Shown: piece after piece, positions 7,857 to 15,204 of the stretch | Layout: every line of letters starts with the position of its first letter | Position numbering within the stretch: position 1 is the first letter of the stretch | Origin: F1-60-MAGs027 sp044344715 | GTDB lineage: Bacteria > Actinomycetota > Acidimicrobiia > Acidimicrobiales > Ilumatobacteraceae | Length of the DNA: 17,501 nt | Direction of reading: 5' to 3' | NCBI GenBank assembly: GCA_044344715.1 | Contig: JBIJCI010000030.1 | Span: forward strand, 1-17,501 | Program-made: the position numbers and the translations under genes | Notes under the pieces: generated by a model | The model's database searches: none | Told to the model about the DNA's origin: nothing | The model's input: only the letters and a program-made list of their open reading frames with translations

Positions 7857-8890
7857 GGATACATCCCCACGGCGGAGAGACCCATCGTCTCGGGAAGTCC
7901 GAGTGCGACGTTGGCTGCCTGCAACGCACCGCCGGCGGCACCCTTGGTGAGATTGTCGATGGCGCACAACGCCATGACCGTCCCGGTGCGCTCGTCGAAC
8001 CGTGCCGTGATGTGCGCCGCGTTCGATCCGAGTGTCGCCTTGGTCGAGGGCGACCCGGGTCGCACGACGATGAAGGGCTCGCGTGCGTAGAACTTGGCGA
8101 GTGAGGCCAAGAGCGACTGGGTCGTCGGGGTAGAACCGCGAGCGGGCCTGGCATAGCAAGTGGCGAGAATTCCACGGTTCATCGGTGCCAGGTGCGGCGT
8201 GAAGAGCACGCGAGTCCCGGTGACCTGCTCGATCTCCGGTGTGTGACGATGATCGAGCAGGCCGTATGCCTGGAAGTCCTCGTTGGCCGAATTGAAGTGC
8301 GTGTTCGACTTCGCGGCCCGACCCGCTCCGGATACACCGGAGGCTGCGTCGACGATGACCCCCGTCGTTTCGATCAATCCGCCTCGCACCAGTGGCGCCA
8401 GTGCCAGCGAGGCCGCCGTTACGTAGCACCCCGGCGTGGCGATGAGATTCGCACCGACTAGTTCATTGCGGTGCAACTCCGGAAGCCCGTAGACGGCCCT
8501 GGCAAGAAGATCCGGTTGGTCGTGGGTGAATCCGTACCAGCGCGGATATTGCGAGGAGTCCTTCAAGCGGAATGCGGCGGACAAATCAACGACCAGCCGT
8601 ACATTGTCGACCAACCTCGGAACCATCGCCATCGATGCCTCGTGCGGTAGTGCCATGAACACCACGTCGCACTTCGTGGCGACAGCTGCGTCGAACTCCG
8701 CGAAGACCAACGACGGATACGCGGCGGCCAGCGAGGGATACACCGACGACGCCAAGCTGCCTGCCTGAGAATCTCCGGTGGCGTACACCACGTCGAGTAC
8801 GGGATGTGCGGCGAGCAACCTCAACAACTCGACCCCGGTGTATCCGGACGCGCCGATTACTGCAGCGCGAAGAGTGCCCGAATTACCCAT
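7853..8890 (-). CDS. argC: N-acetyl-gamma-glutamyl-phosphate reductase
   Basis: The first gene of the arginine operon, 345 aa. It reduces N-acetylglutamyl phosphate to the semialdehyde with NADPH. The Rossmann motif GASGYTG is at 13-19, the catalytic cysteine is C155 in ATPGCYVTA, and HRHTPEI (214-220) supplies the conserved histidine. The ATG at 8890 follows TATCAT by seven bases, with no Shine-Dalgarno, so the operon mRNA is probably leaderless. Two ARG boxes overlap the promoter. argJ usually follows argC in actinobacteria but here argB follows directly. Confidence 0.96.
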   Translation of the reverse strand: MGNSGTLRAAVIGASGYTGVELLRLLAAHPVLDVVYATGDSQAGSLASSVYPSLAAAYPSLVFAEFDAAVATKCDVVFMALPHEASMAMVPRLVDNVRLVVDLSAAFRLKDSSQYPRWYGFTHDQPDLLARAVYGLPELHRNELVGANLIATPGCYVTAASLALAPLVRGGLIETTGVIVDAASGVSGAGRAAKSNTHFNSANEDFQAYGLLDHRHTPEIEQVTGTRVLFTPHLAPMNRGILATCYARPARGSTPTTQSLLASLAKFYAREPFIVVRPGSPSTKATLGSNAAHITARFDERTGTVMALCAIDNLTKGAAGGALQAANVALGLPETMGLSAVGMYP

Positions 8891-8891
8891 C

Positions 8892-8925
8892 TGGATAATG
8901 ATACAGGGAAATGAATAACTATGCA
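8892..8925 (-). promoter_or_regulatory. Two tandem ARG boxes (ArgR operator) at the argC promoter
   Basis: On the minus strand TGCATAGTTATTCA (8925-8912) and TGTATCATTATCCA (8905-8892) both fit the ArgR half-site plan TGNAT-N4-ATNCA. Their centres are 20 bp apart, close to the 20-21 bp seen for paired ARG boxes that bind one ArgR hexamer. The proximal box covers the -10 hexamer and ends two bases before the argC start codon, so binding would block RNA polymerase directly. The element fills the 45-bp gap between sbtA and argC. Confidence 0.85.
8898..8903 (-). promoter_or_regulatory. -10 element of the arg operon promoter
   Basis: TATCAT on the minus strand lies inside the proximal ARG box, seven bases before the argC ATG. 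This predicts a leaderless transcript starting at or next to the A of ATG. No clear -35 hexamer is visible; the distal ARG box occupies that position. Confidence 0.55.
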
Positions 8926-8935
8926 GCCATTCCCG

Positions 8936-9895
8936 TTACGCCAGCCTGGCCGCCAACTCGGCGTAAAGCGGGATCCCGAACACGAGGTTGAACGGGAAGG
9001 TGATGCCGAGTGCCGCCCCCAACGCCAGACCGGCATCGGCTCCGGGCATCCCTATCCGCACGGCTGCGGGTGCGGCGATGTAACTGGCACTTGCCGCCAT
9101 CGTTGCGAGCACCGTGACTCCACCAACCGAGAGGCCCGCCGCGGTACCCGCGAGAGCTCCGAGCACACCGAACACTACGGGCAGCAGGATCGCGAAGGCC
9201 ACGAATCTCGAACCGGCGCTTCGCAGGGCATCGAGCCGGGCCCCTGCGAGCACACCGAGATCCAGCAGGAACAAGACCAGCACCCCAGGGAAGAGATCGA
9301 CGAAGAGTGGCTCAACGAGCACCGCCGACTTCTCGGTTGCGATCAACCCGATGATGATTCCGCCGAGCAGGAGCACGACGCTTCGTCCGGTAACCACCTC
9401 GTGCAACGCGCTACGCAGCGTGCGCTGTCCGAGTACACGACTGGCGATGAGGAGGGCAACGATGATTCCCGGTACTTCGAGAGCGGCCACCAACGCAGCG
9501 AGATACCGCTCATCGAGCGTTCCCGCATTGCGGGTGAAGGTCTCCGCTGCGGTGAACGTCACCGCCGACACCGAACCGTAGTGAGCAGCGAGTGCCGCGG
9601 CATCCGCAAGACCCCGGGCCAGGAGCCGGCGCGCCACGACATAGGTGATTACAGGGGTTGTAACACCGATGACGATCGTTGCTACCAGCGGCCACAATAA
9701 ATCGGCGAGGTCGGCGTCCCGCAGATGGAGACCACCCTTCAATCCGATCGACAACAGCAGGTACGTCGACAAGAGCGAGGTCACCGACTCGGGGAAGCTG
9801 AGGTCACTCTTCAGCCGAACCGCGACGGCACCGAGCACGAAGGCCAGCACGGCCGGCGAACCCAAGTTCTGGGCGAGCAGTTCACCCAGACCCAC
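8936..9895 (-). CDS. SbtA-family sodium-dependent bicarbonate permease
   Basis: A very hydrophobic 319-aa protein, probably about ten membrane spans, of the SbtA/DUF897 family. Family segments are KSDLSFPESVTSLLSTYLLL followed by SIGLKGG, then AHYGSVSAVTF, SASYIAAPAAVRIG and GITFPFNLVFGIPLY. Characterised cyanobacterial members import bicarbonate with sodium; function here is inferred from the family. The GTG at 9895 begins the conserved region; the frame stays open to 10030 but the extra residues are polar, Arg-rich and overlap the opposite-strand gene. No SbtB-like PII protein lies nearby. It is read towards argC with a 45-bp gap, and bicarbonate is the carbon source of carbamoyl phosphate used by ArgF, so a physiological link is conceivable. 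Confidence 0.87.
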   Translation of the reverse strand: MGLGELLAQNLGSPAVLAFVLGAVAVRLKSDLSFPESVTSLLSTYLLLSIGLKGGLHLRDADLADLLWPLVATIVIGVTTPVITYVVARRLLARGLADAAALAAHYGSVSAVTFTAAETFTRNAGTLDERYLAALVAALEVPGIIVALLIASRVLGQRTLRSALHEVVTGRSVVLLLGGIIIGLIATEKSAVLVEPLFVDLFPGVLVLFLLDLGVLAGARLDALRSAGSRFVAFAILLPVVFGVLGALAGTAAGLSVGGVTVLATMAASASYIAAPAAVRIGMPGADAGLALGAALGITFPFNLVFGIPLYAELAARLA

Positions 9896-9993
9896 AGGAC
9901 AAGTATTGCCGTTCTTCCGGCGTCGGTCGGTACGCGCTCGCCTGCCCGCTTCGGGGGTTGCATCCGACCTGATGTCGTGGTGGACTGACGTCG

Positions 9994-10548
9994 ATGAGCG
10001 TGGCCGGTCGGCTCCTGGTTGCTGCTCCACCGATGAACGACCCGAACTTCGAGCGGTCGGTGATTCTCATGCTGCGCCATGACGATGAGGGGGCTTTCGG
10101 GCTGGTGGTTTCGCGCCCCTCGGATGTCCTATCGGCAGTCGAGGGCAGCGCACTCGCGGGGTGGGTCGGCCAAAGCTGCCCACCCGCGCTGCTGTTCGAG
10201 GGTGGCCCGGTACAGCAGAACACCGTCATCGGGCTCGCATGCTTCGATGAGGACATTGAGAGGTCGTGGATCGACCCGGCAGTCGCCGGCATCTGGACGG
10301 TCGACCTCCGTAGTGACGCCTCGAACGCCATCGAGTGCCGTGCACTGCGACTCTTCGCCGGTTATTCCGGTTGGGGATCCGGACAGCTGGAGGGTGAGCT
10401 GGCCGCCGACCATTGGTTCGTGATCGACTTCGAACCCGACGACGCGTTCGATGCAGCACCCCACACTCTGTGGAGGCGGGTTCTCGAGCGCGATCCTACG
10501 CATCGCGACTGGGTGCGCGGATTCCCGGACGATCCGAGCCTGAACTAG
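9994..10548 (+). CDS. YqgE/AlgH family protein
   Basis: A 184-aa protein of the YqgE/AlgH (UPF0301) family, whose biochemical role is not established. Typical segments are GRLLVAAPPMNDPNFERSVI at the N-terminus, then GAFGLVVSRPSD, FEGGPVQQNTVIGL, and GYSGWGSGQLEGEL near residues 121-134. The ATG at 9994 matches the family N-terminus. It is divergent from sbtA across a 98-bp gap (9896-9993), in which no strong promoter is obvious; TGGACT seven bases before the ATG is a poor -10 match. The following gene is on the same strand, 29 bp away. Confidence 0.9.
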   Translation: MSVAGRLLVAAPPMNDPNFERSVILMLRHDDEGAFGLVVSRPSDVLSAVEGSALAGWVGQSCPPALLFEGGPVQQNTVIGLACFDEDIERSWIDPAVAGIWTVDLRSDASNAIECRALRLFAGYSGWGSGQLEGELAADHWFVIDFEPDDAFDAAPHTLWRRVLERDPTHRDWVRGFPDDPSLN

Positions 10549-10564
10549 GTACGGGCCGCTCGGA

Positions 10565-10570
10565 TACGGT
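10565..10570 (+). promoter_or_regulatory. -10 element of a probable leaderless oxygenase promoter
   Basis: TACGGT fits TANNNT and lies seven bases before the GTG start at 10578. It is in the 29-bp gap after the YqgE gene, so the oxygenase/Fae pair may have its own promoter. Confidence 0.45.
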
Positions 10571-10577
10571 TGGCGAC

Positions 10578-11348
10578 GTGTCCGTCAACGCCGTGAACCG
10601 CGCGCGCTACGACCTCGCGGACGGTGCGCTCATTGCCAGGACCAGAACGCAGTTGGCAACCGAGGGAGTGTGCGTGTTGCCGGAGTTCATCGATGAGCCG
10701 ACCGTAGGCACCATGGTGCGCGAGTGCGACGAGTTGGCCGCTCTCGCCCACCGCTCTGCCCCGCGACGCAACCCGTTCCTCACCAAGGCCGGACCATCCG
10801 CGAGTTCACCGACAGCCGTCGAGCTGTACGACTCGCTGGAGGTGCTGGCATACGACCAGATTCCGCCGTCGAGCCGCCTTCGTTTGCTTTACGAGGACGA
10901 CGAGCTACTCGATTTCGTGCGCCGCTGCCTCGGCCTGGATGCCTTGTTCCGATATGCGGACCCCTTCGGTGCGCTGAACGTCTCCATCATGCGGGACGGC
11001 GACGTGCTGGACTGGCACTTCGACATGACCGACTTCGTCGTCTCCATTGCTTTGCAGCCGTCGGCGATGGGCGGCGACTTCGAGAATGCGCCGCTCATCC
11101 GCGATGCGGGCGATGATGCGATCAACTCGCTACTGGACGGTGATCGACGGCTCGTACGGGTCGAGCCGATGCAGCCCGGCGCGCTCATGCTCTTCAACGG
11201 TCGACGGAGCATGCACCGGGTTACACCGATTCGAGGTGGGGTACCGAGGTACGTGGCGCTTCTCGCCTACGACACCAAGCCGGGCACCGACTCGACCGAC
11301 GAACTGAAGTTGTCCCGCTACGGACGACTCCCCGGGTCGGGGGCGTGA
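10578..11348 (+). CDS. 2-oxoglutarate/Fe(II)-dependent oxygenase, HalD/BesD-like
   Basis: A 256-aa non-haem iron oxygenase. The facial triad is visible as H147 and D149 (DWHFDMTDF) and H213 (SMHRVTPI); R224 in PRYVALLAYD probably binds the 2-oxoglutarate carboxylate. The segment after the triad (IALQPSAMGGDFENAPLIRD), then LDGDRR, PGALMLFNGRRSMHR and the C-terminal YGR resemble the HalD/BesD family of amino-acid halogenases. Halogenases replace the triad aspartate with glycine to make room for chloride; here Asp149 is present, so hydroxylation or oxidative demethylation is more likely. The GTG at 10578 is chosen because a -10 hexamer ends eight bases upstream; the frame extends further up inside YqgE but without family similarity. 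Its stop overlaps the Fae homologue. Substrate unknown. Confidence 0.82.
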   Translation: MSVNAVNRARYDLADGALIARTRTQLATEGVCVLPEFIDEPTVGTMVRECDELAALAHRSAPRRNPFLTKAGPSASSPTAVELYDSLEVLAYDQIPPSSRLRLLYEDDELLDFVRRCLGLDALFRYADPFGALNVSIMRDGDVLDWHFDMTDFVVSIALQPSAMGGDFENAPLIRDAGDDAINSLLDGDRRLVRVEPMQPGALMLFNGRRSMHRVTPIRGGVPRYVALLAYDTKPGTDSTDELKLSRYGRLPGSGA

Positions 11349-11881
11349 TGACGCAACCGGAGTTCCCCACCGAGATCGGCGAGGGTTTCGCCGGCAGCGG
11401 GGCGAACGCAGCGCACATCAATTCCGTGCTCGGACTGCGGGACGGGCCGGTCGGTACGGCATTCGCTACCGCACTCGCGCAACCCAGTCCGGGGCACGTG
11501 CCGTTCCTCGCCGTGTGGGCTCCCAACGTTCCTCTCGAGCCCCCGACCCTCCTCGTCAACAAGGCGACCATCGTCGATGACCGGCACGGCTCGCTCACCT
11601 GGGGTGCGGCCCAGGCCGGTGTTGCCGCCGGTGTCACCGAGTACGTTGCCGGTCGCTTCACGCAAGCAGAGACGGCACGGCTCACTCTGATCGTTGCCGT
11701 TTGGGTGAACCCGGACGCGAACGATGCCGACGAGATCTTCGTCAACAACCGGACCGCGTCGCTGACCGCACTCGTACGCGGACAATCGGGCGTGGCTGGT
11801 CACTCGAACGGCGGGACCGCGGTCGATGCATTCGCATCGGGACTCCGACCGTTCAACCCGTACTACACGTCCCGATCCTGA
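11345..11881 (+). CDS. Formaldehyde-activating enzyme (Fae) homologue
   Basis: A 178-aa protein resembling Fae, which condenses formaldehyde with tetrahydromethanopterin in methylotrophs and archaea. Matching parts are the N-terminal GSGANAAHINSVLGLRDGPV with H24 at the place of the catalytic His of Methylorubrum Fae (His17), FATALAQPSPGH, LLAVWAPNVPLEPPTLLVNK, the GAAQAGVAAGV helix, LIVAVWVNPDANDADEIFVN, and NRTASLTAL. About 25 C-terminal residues after RGQSG are extra. The GTG at 11345 overlaps the oxygenase stop as GTGA; an ATG one codon on is equally possible. Tetrahydromethanopterin is not expected in most actinobacteria, so the acceptor may be different or the protein may sense or scavenge formaldehyde. 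The function is inferred from family resemblance alone. Confidence 0.82.
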   Translation: MMTQPEFPTEIGEGFAGSGANAAHINSVLGLRDGPVGTAFATALAQPSPGHVPFLAVWAPNVPLEPPTLLVNKATIVDDRHGSLTWGAAQAGVAAGVTEYVAGRFTQAETARLTLIVAVWVNPDANDADEIFVNNRTASLTALVRGQSGVAGHSNGGTAVDAFASGLRPFNPYYTSRS

Positions 11882-11946
11882 CCGGACGGCCGCGGCATCG
11901 GCGAAGGACGGATGTCTCGTTGACTCGGGGCAACGCACTCGTGACC

Positions 11947-11952
11947 TAATCT
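11947..11952 (+). promoter_or_regulatory. -10-like element before the 56-aa membrane peptide gene
   Basis: TAATCT lies ten bases before the ATG at 11963, allowing a 5' leader of only a few bases. TTGACT at 11920-11925 is a good -35 sequence but the spacing of 21 bp is too long for an ordinary promoter. The gap between the Fae homologue and this gene is 81 bp, so a separate promoter for the carbamoyltransferase set is plausible. Confidence 0.35.
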
Positions 11953-11962
11953 TGAGACTCGT

Positions 11963-12133
11963 ATGGCGGTGTGGCGCGCGGTCTTCTGGATCGTCATCAT
12001 TCCACTGGCTGCGTTCCGCCGCGTGGCACGGCGCCGGGCAGTTGAGCCGTCCGAGTCCGCCTGGCGGGCGGCCCCCACCAGCCAGCCTCATGACGCCGGG
12101 TTCTTCCGTTCGATGCGTGGATCCCGGCGATGA
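11963..12133 (+). CDS. Small membrane-anchored Arg-rich peptide (56 aa)
   Basis: A 56-codon gene, MAVWRAVFWIVIIPLAAFRR..., with one hydrophobic N-terminal segment (about 3-18) followed by an Arg-rich stretch (RRVARRRA, 19-26) and a Ser/Arg tail ending SMRGSRR. Its stop codon overlaps the carbamoyltransferase start as ATGA (12130-12133), as for other coupled genes in the window, and this is the main evidence that it is translated. Carbamoyltransferase clusters elsewhere often contain tiny membrane proteins such as the DUF5989 and SxtJ types; I cannot assign this one to either. A single-pass protein with a cytoplasmic positive tail is the likely topology. Confidence 0.6.
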   Translation: MAVWRAVFWIVIIPLAAFRRVARRRAVEPSESAWRAAPTSQPHDAGFFRSMRGSRR

Positions 12134-13965
12134 ACATCCTCGGAATCTCGGCCTACTACCACGACTCCGCCGCGTGCCTCGTTACCGATGGCCGAATCGT
12201 CGCGGCAGCGCAAGAGGAACGCTTCACCAGACGCAAACACGACCCTTCGTTCCCGGCTCGGGCGGCCCGGTTCTGTCTCGACCATGCCGGCCTGACGGCG
12301 GACGATATCGACGCCGTCGTCTTCTACGAGAAACCGGTGGAGAAGTTCGGCCGCATCCTCGGATCGTTCGTCGACAACGCACCGCGCGGGGGAACGACCT
12401 TCCCGCACGCGATGGCTGCCTGGATTCCCCGCAAGCTCAGACAACGTCGGCTCCTGGCATCCGAACTGGCCGGGGCGCTCGGGGCGACACCCGGATCATG
12501 GCGGCAGCGCCTCCAATTTTCCCGTCACCACTTGAGCCATGCCGCCAGCGCCTTCTTCCCCTCGCCGTTCACCGATGCGGCGGTCCTCACGATGGATGGC
12601 GTCGGCGAGTGGGAGACCACCACCATCTTCCACGGAAAGGGTTCGACCCTCACACCGGTGGCGAGCATCGACTTCCCCAATTCCCTGGGGCTGCTCTACT
12701 CGGCATTCACCCACTACTGCGGCTTCAAGGTCAACTCCGGCGAGTACAAGCTGATGGGCCTCGCCCCCTACGGAACACCGAGGTTCGCCGACACCATCCG
12801 CGACTCGCTCGTGCGCGTGCACCCGGACGGCTCGTTCCGACTCGCCCTCGAGTACTTCAATTTCGTCACCGAGTTCACTCCCACGAACGCGAAATTCTGG
12901 AAACTCTTCGGTAGGGAGCCGAGGGACCCCGAGAGCGACGTCACCCAACTCGACATGGACGTCGCGGCTTCCATCCAGTTGGTTACCGAGGAGATCGTTC
13001 TCGCGCTGGCAAAGCGCGCAGCGCTCCTGACGGGATCACGGAATCTCTGCCTCGCCGGCGGTGTCGCGCTCAACTGCGTGGCGAACGGCCACCTCCAGGA
13101 GGCCGGGATCTTCGACGACATCTGGATCCAGCCCGCGGCGGGTGATGCCGGTGGTTCGCTCGGTGCCGCGCTCGCCTACTGGCACCTCGCGCTCGGTATG
13201 CAGCGGGACGTCCCGACCCAGGGCGACCACATGCAGGGCGCCTACCTCGGACCGGAGTATTCGCAGGACTCGATCGAATCCGAACTCACACGAATCGGTG
13301 CCGTGTTCCGGGTCCTCCCGTTGCCCGAGCTACTCGACGCGACGGTCGATTCCCTCGTTGCCGGCAATGCAGTTGGATGGTTCCAAGGTCGGATGGAGTT
13401 CGGCCCCCGCGCCCTCGGAATGCGATCGATACTCGCCGATCCGCGCAACGACTCCACACAACGCAACCTCAATCTGAAGATCAAGTTTCGCGAGTCGTTC
13501 CGTCCGTTCGCCCCCGCGGTGCTCGCGGAGAAGGTGCACGAGTGGTTCACCTACGACCGCACGAGCCCCTACATGCTCGTCACGGCACCCGTCGCGACGG
13601 AGCGGCGGCTGGACCTCGGCGATACCACCGGCCTCTTCGGCATCGCCCTGCTCGATCGTCGGCGATCGAGCATCCCCGCCGTAACGCACGTGGACTACTC
13701 CGCACGGCTTCAGACGGTCCATACCGATACCAACCCACGATTCCACGCCCTGCTCACGGAGTTCGAGCGGCGAACTGGCACTCCGGTACTCGTCAATACC
13801 TCCTTCAACGTGCGTGGTGAACCGATCGTCATGAATCCGGAGGATGCTTTTCGCTGCTTCATGGGCACGGATATGGACCTCCTCGTCGTCGGCAACTGCG
13901 TCCTGACGAAGAACGAGCAGACCGTCCAGAGAATCGACCACGCGAGTTCGTTCGGACTGGACTAG
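12130..13965 (+). CDS. NodU/CmcH-type carbamoyltransferase
   Basis: A 611-aa two-domain enzyme that transfers a carbamoyl group from carbamoyl phosphate, through carbamoyl-AMP, to a hydroxyl of a small molecule or sugar. The Kae1-like N-terminal domain begins MNILGISAYYHDSAA (1-15) and has the metal-site motif HHLSHAASAF (133-142), MDGVGEW (155-161), LCLAGGVALNC (about 310-320) and AAGDAGGSLGAALAYW. The YrdC-like C-terminal domain has FGPRALGMRSILADPR (about 425-440), RESFRPFAPAVL and FNVRGEPIVMNPEDA. Length and motif order are normal. It starts inside the stop of the 56-aa peptide gene and is followed after three bases by the SGNH hydrolase, a pairing seen in natural-product and surface-glycan loci. 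The acceptor is unknown. Confidence 0.93.
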   Translation: MNILGISAYYHDSAACLVTDGRIVAAAQEERFTRRKHDPSFPARAARFCLDHAGLTADDIDAVVFYEKPVEKFGRILGSFVDNAPRGGTTFPHAMAAWIPRKLRQRRLLASELAGALGATPGSWRQRLQFSRHHLSHAASAFFPSPFTDAAVLTMDGVGEWETTTIFHGKGSTLTPVASIDFPNSLGLLYSAFTHYCGFKVNSGEYKLMGLAPYGTPRFADTIRDSLVRVHPDGSFRLALEYFNFVTEFTPTNAKFWKLFGREPRDPESDVTQLDMDVAASIQLVTEEIVLALAKRAALLTGSRNLCLAGGVALNCVANGHLQEAGIFDDIWIQPAAGDAGGSLGAALAYWHLALGMQRDVPTQGDHMQGAYLGPEYSQDSIESELTRIGAVFRVLPLPELLDATVDSLVAGNAVGWFQGRMEFGPRALGMRSILADPRNDSTQRNLNLKIKFRESFRPFAPAVLAEKVHEWFTYDRTSPYMLVTAPVATERRLDLGDTTGLFGIALLDRRRSSIPAVTHVDYSARLQTVHTDTNPRFHALLTEFERRTGTPVLVNTSFNVRGEPIVMNPEDAFRCFMGTDMDLLVVGNCVLTKNEQTVQRIDHASSFGLD

Positions 13966-13968
13966 ACC

Positions 13969-15204
13969 GTGACCGTACGGACCGACGCCACCCGAGAGGC
14001 CGCGTGCGCCGCGGTCGATGATCGGGAGGTCGTTGCCCGCGGTGAAGCGTTCGGGGATTCGTACATCGGCATCCTCGGGAATGCCCTCACCGTCAGCGAG
14101 ATTCGCCGAACGAGGAGGTTCGCGCACCCGAACGCCGTCTACGGCCTTCGCTACGTGCCCGGCGCCGTGGCAGCCGGCAATCACCGTCCGTACGCGGGCC
14201 TGGACCTCTACGTCGTTGACCAGGACGGGCATATGGACAACTCGTCGGTTGCGGGCCGATCGGATGGAGACGGCGCAGCCGACGATCGTCCGCTCATTGC
14301 AATGTTCGGCGGGTCGACAATGATGGGGATGGGTTCAAGGCTCCCGGAGTTCACGATTCCTGCCCTGACCGAGCGGATTCTGTTCTCCGAGCACGGCATC
14401 ACTGCCCGGTGCAGGAACTACGGCATCGGCGGCACGACCTCGGTGGAGGCATTGTCGTTGCTCCTCCACGAGGTGGCACCGCTGAAACCACGGGTCAACG
14501 TGTTCTACGACGGATGGAACGACTGCTCGTACTTCACCACGCTGGCGGCGCTGGCCGCCGATACGCGTTCACCGTTGTCGCTTGCAGCACGCCAGGCGGT
14601 CGACCTACGCCAGCTCGAGCTCAACGTGATGATGCCGACACTCTCGAGCCCCCGGCGGGCCCTCGGGCTCGCCGCCAGACTCGGTGCGAGCTGGCTTGCA
14701 TCCGGAGTTGGCGACGTGTTTCCGCCAGCCGTACGGCGCCCGATTCACGGAGCGACTGCCCGAGTGATCCCGCTCGGCATCCACCGCGAATTCTCGCGGC
14801 TCCGGGGCGACTCGTCGGACGAGCGACTCATCGATGCGGTGCCCACGGCGGCCGGAAAGTTCGCCTCGATCCATGCAGTTGCACGGTTCGTGAGTGCTTC
14901 ATGCGGAGCCGCGTTCATTCATGCACTCCAACCACTCACTCTGTGGGGTCGCAAGCCATTCACCGAAAATGAGCGGGATTACGCCACCACCGGCTACAGC
15001 ACCGGTTCGACTGCCCCCTTCGAGCCGTTCAAGCGGCGGGTCATCGATGAGCTCGGCGACCAGCTCATCGACTTGACCGACACCTTCGCCGAGGAGCCCG
15101 ACGAGGTGTACACCGACTCGGGCCATCTGAACCGGCTGGGGAACCTGATCGTGGCGTCACGACTCGCCGCGGCAATAGCAGCACGATGGGAGGTAAAGAC
15201 ATGA
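13969..15204 (+). CDS. SGNH/GDSL-family hydrolase
   Basis: A 411-aa esterase or acyl-hydrolase-fold protein. The four catalytic blocks are present: nucleophile S116 in MFGGSTMMG (block I), the oxyanion glycine in NYGIGGTTS (about 150-158, block II), G182 and N184 in YDGWND (block III), and the Asp/His pair in TDSGHLNRLGN (D383, H386, block V). About 100 residues precede block I and a long insert lies between blocks III and V. No signal peptide or membrane span is evident, so it is probably cytoplasmic. The GTG at 13969 begins three bases after the carbamoyltransferase stop. It probably hydrolyses or transfers an acyl group on the same product, but the substrate is unknown. Confidence 0.85.
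   Translation: MTVRTDATREAACAAVDDREVVARGEAFGDSYIGILGNALTVSEIRRTRRFAHPNAVYGLRYVPGAVAAGNHRPYAGLDLYVVDQDGHMDNSSVAGRSDGDGAADDRPLIAMFGGSTMMGMGSRLPEFTIPALTERILFSEHGITARCRNYGIGGTTSVEALSLLLHEVAPLKPRVNVFYDGWNDCSYFTTLAALAADTRSPLSLAARQAVDLRQLELNVMMPTLSSPRRALGLAARLGASWLASGVGDVFPPAVRRPIHGATARVIPLGIHREFSRLRGDSSDERLIDAVPTAAGKFASIHAVARFVSASCGAAFIHALQPLTLWGRKPFTENERDYATTGYSTGSTAPFEPFKRRVIDELGDQLIDLTDTFAEEPDEVYTDSGHLNRLGNLIVASRLAAAIAARWEVKT
15188..15193 (+). promoter_or_regulatory. Strong Shine-Dalgarno site for the 30-aa peptide gene
   Basis: GGGAGG followed by seven bases and an ATG (15201). It is the best ribosome binding site I noticed in the window, where most genes have none or rely on overlap. It lies inside the SGNH hydrolase gene and decides that the short downstream frame is translated. 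Confidence 0.65.

Noticed and set aside
7053..8090. 345-codon plus-strand frame opposite argB and argC
   Set aside because: Antisense shadow with His/Asp/Arg-rich low-quality sequence; no domain, no ribosome binding site.
9896..10030. 45-residue N-terminal extension of the SbtA permease
   Set aside because: Polar and Arg-rich, overlaps the start of the divergent YqgE gene, and the conserved permease region begins at GTG 9895.
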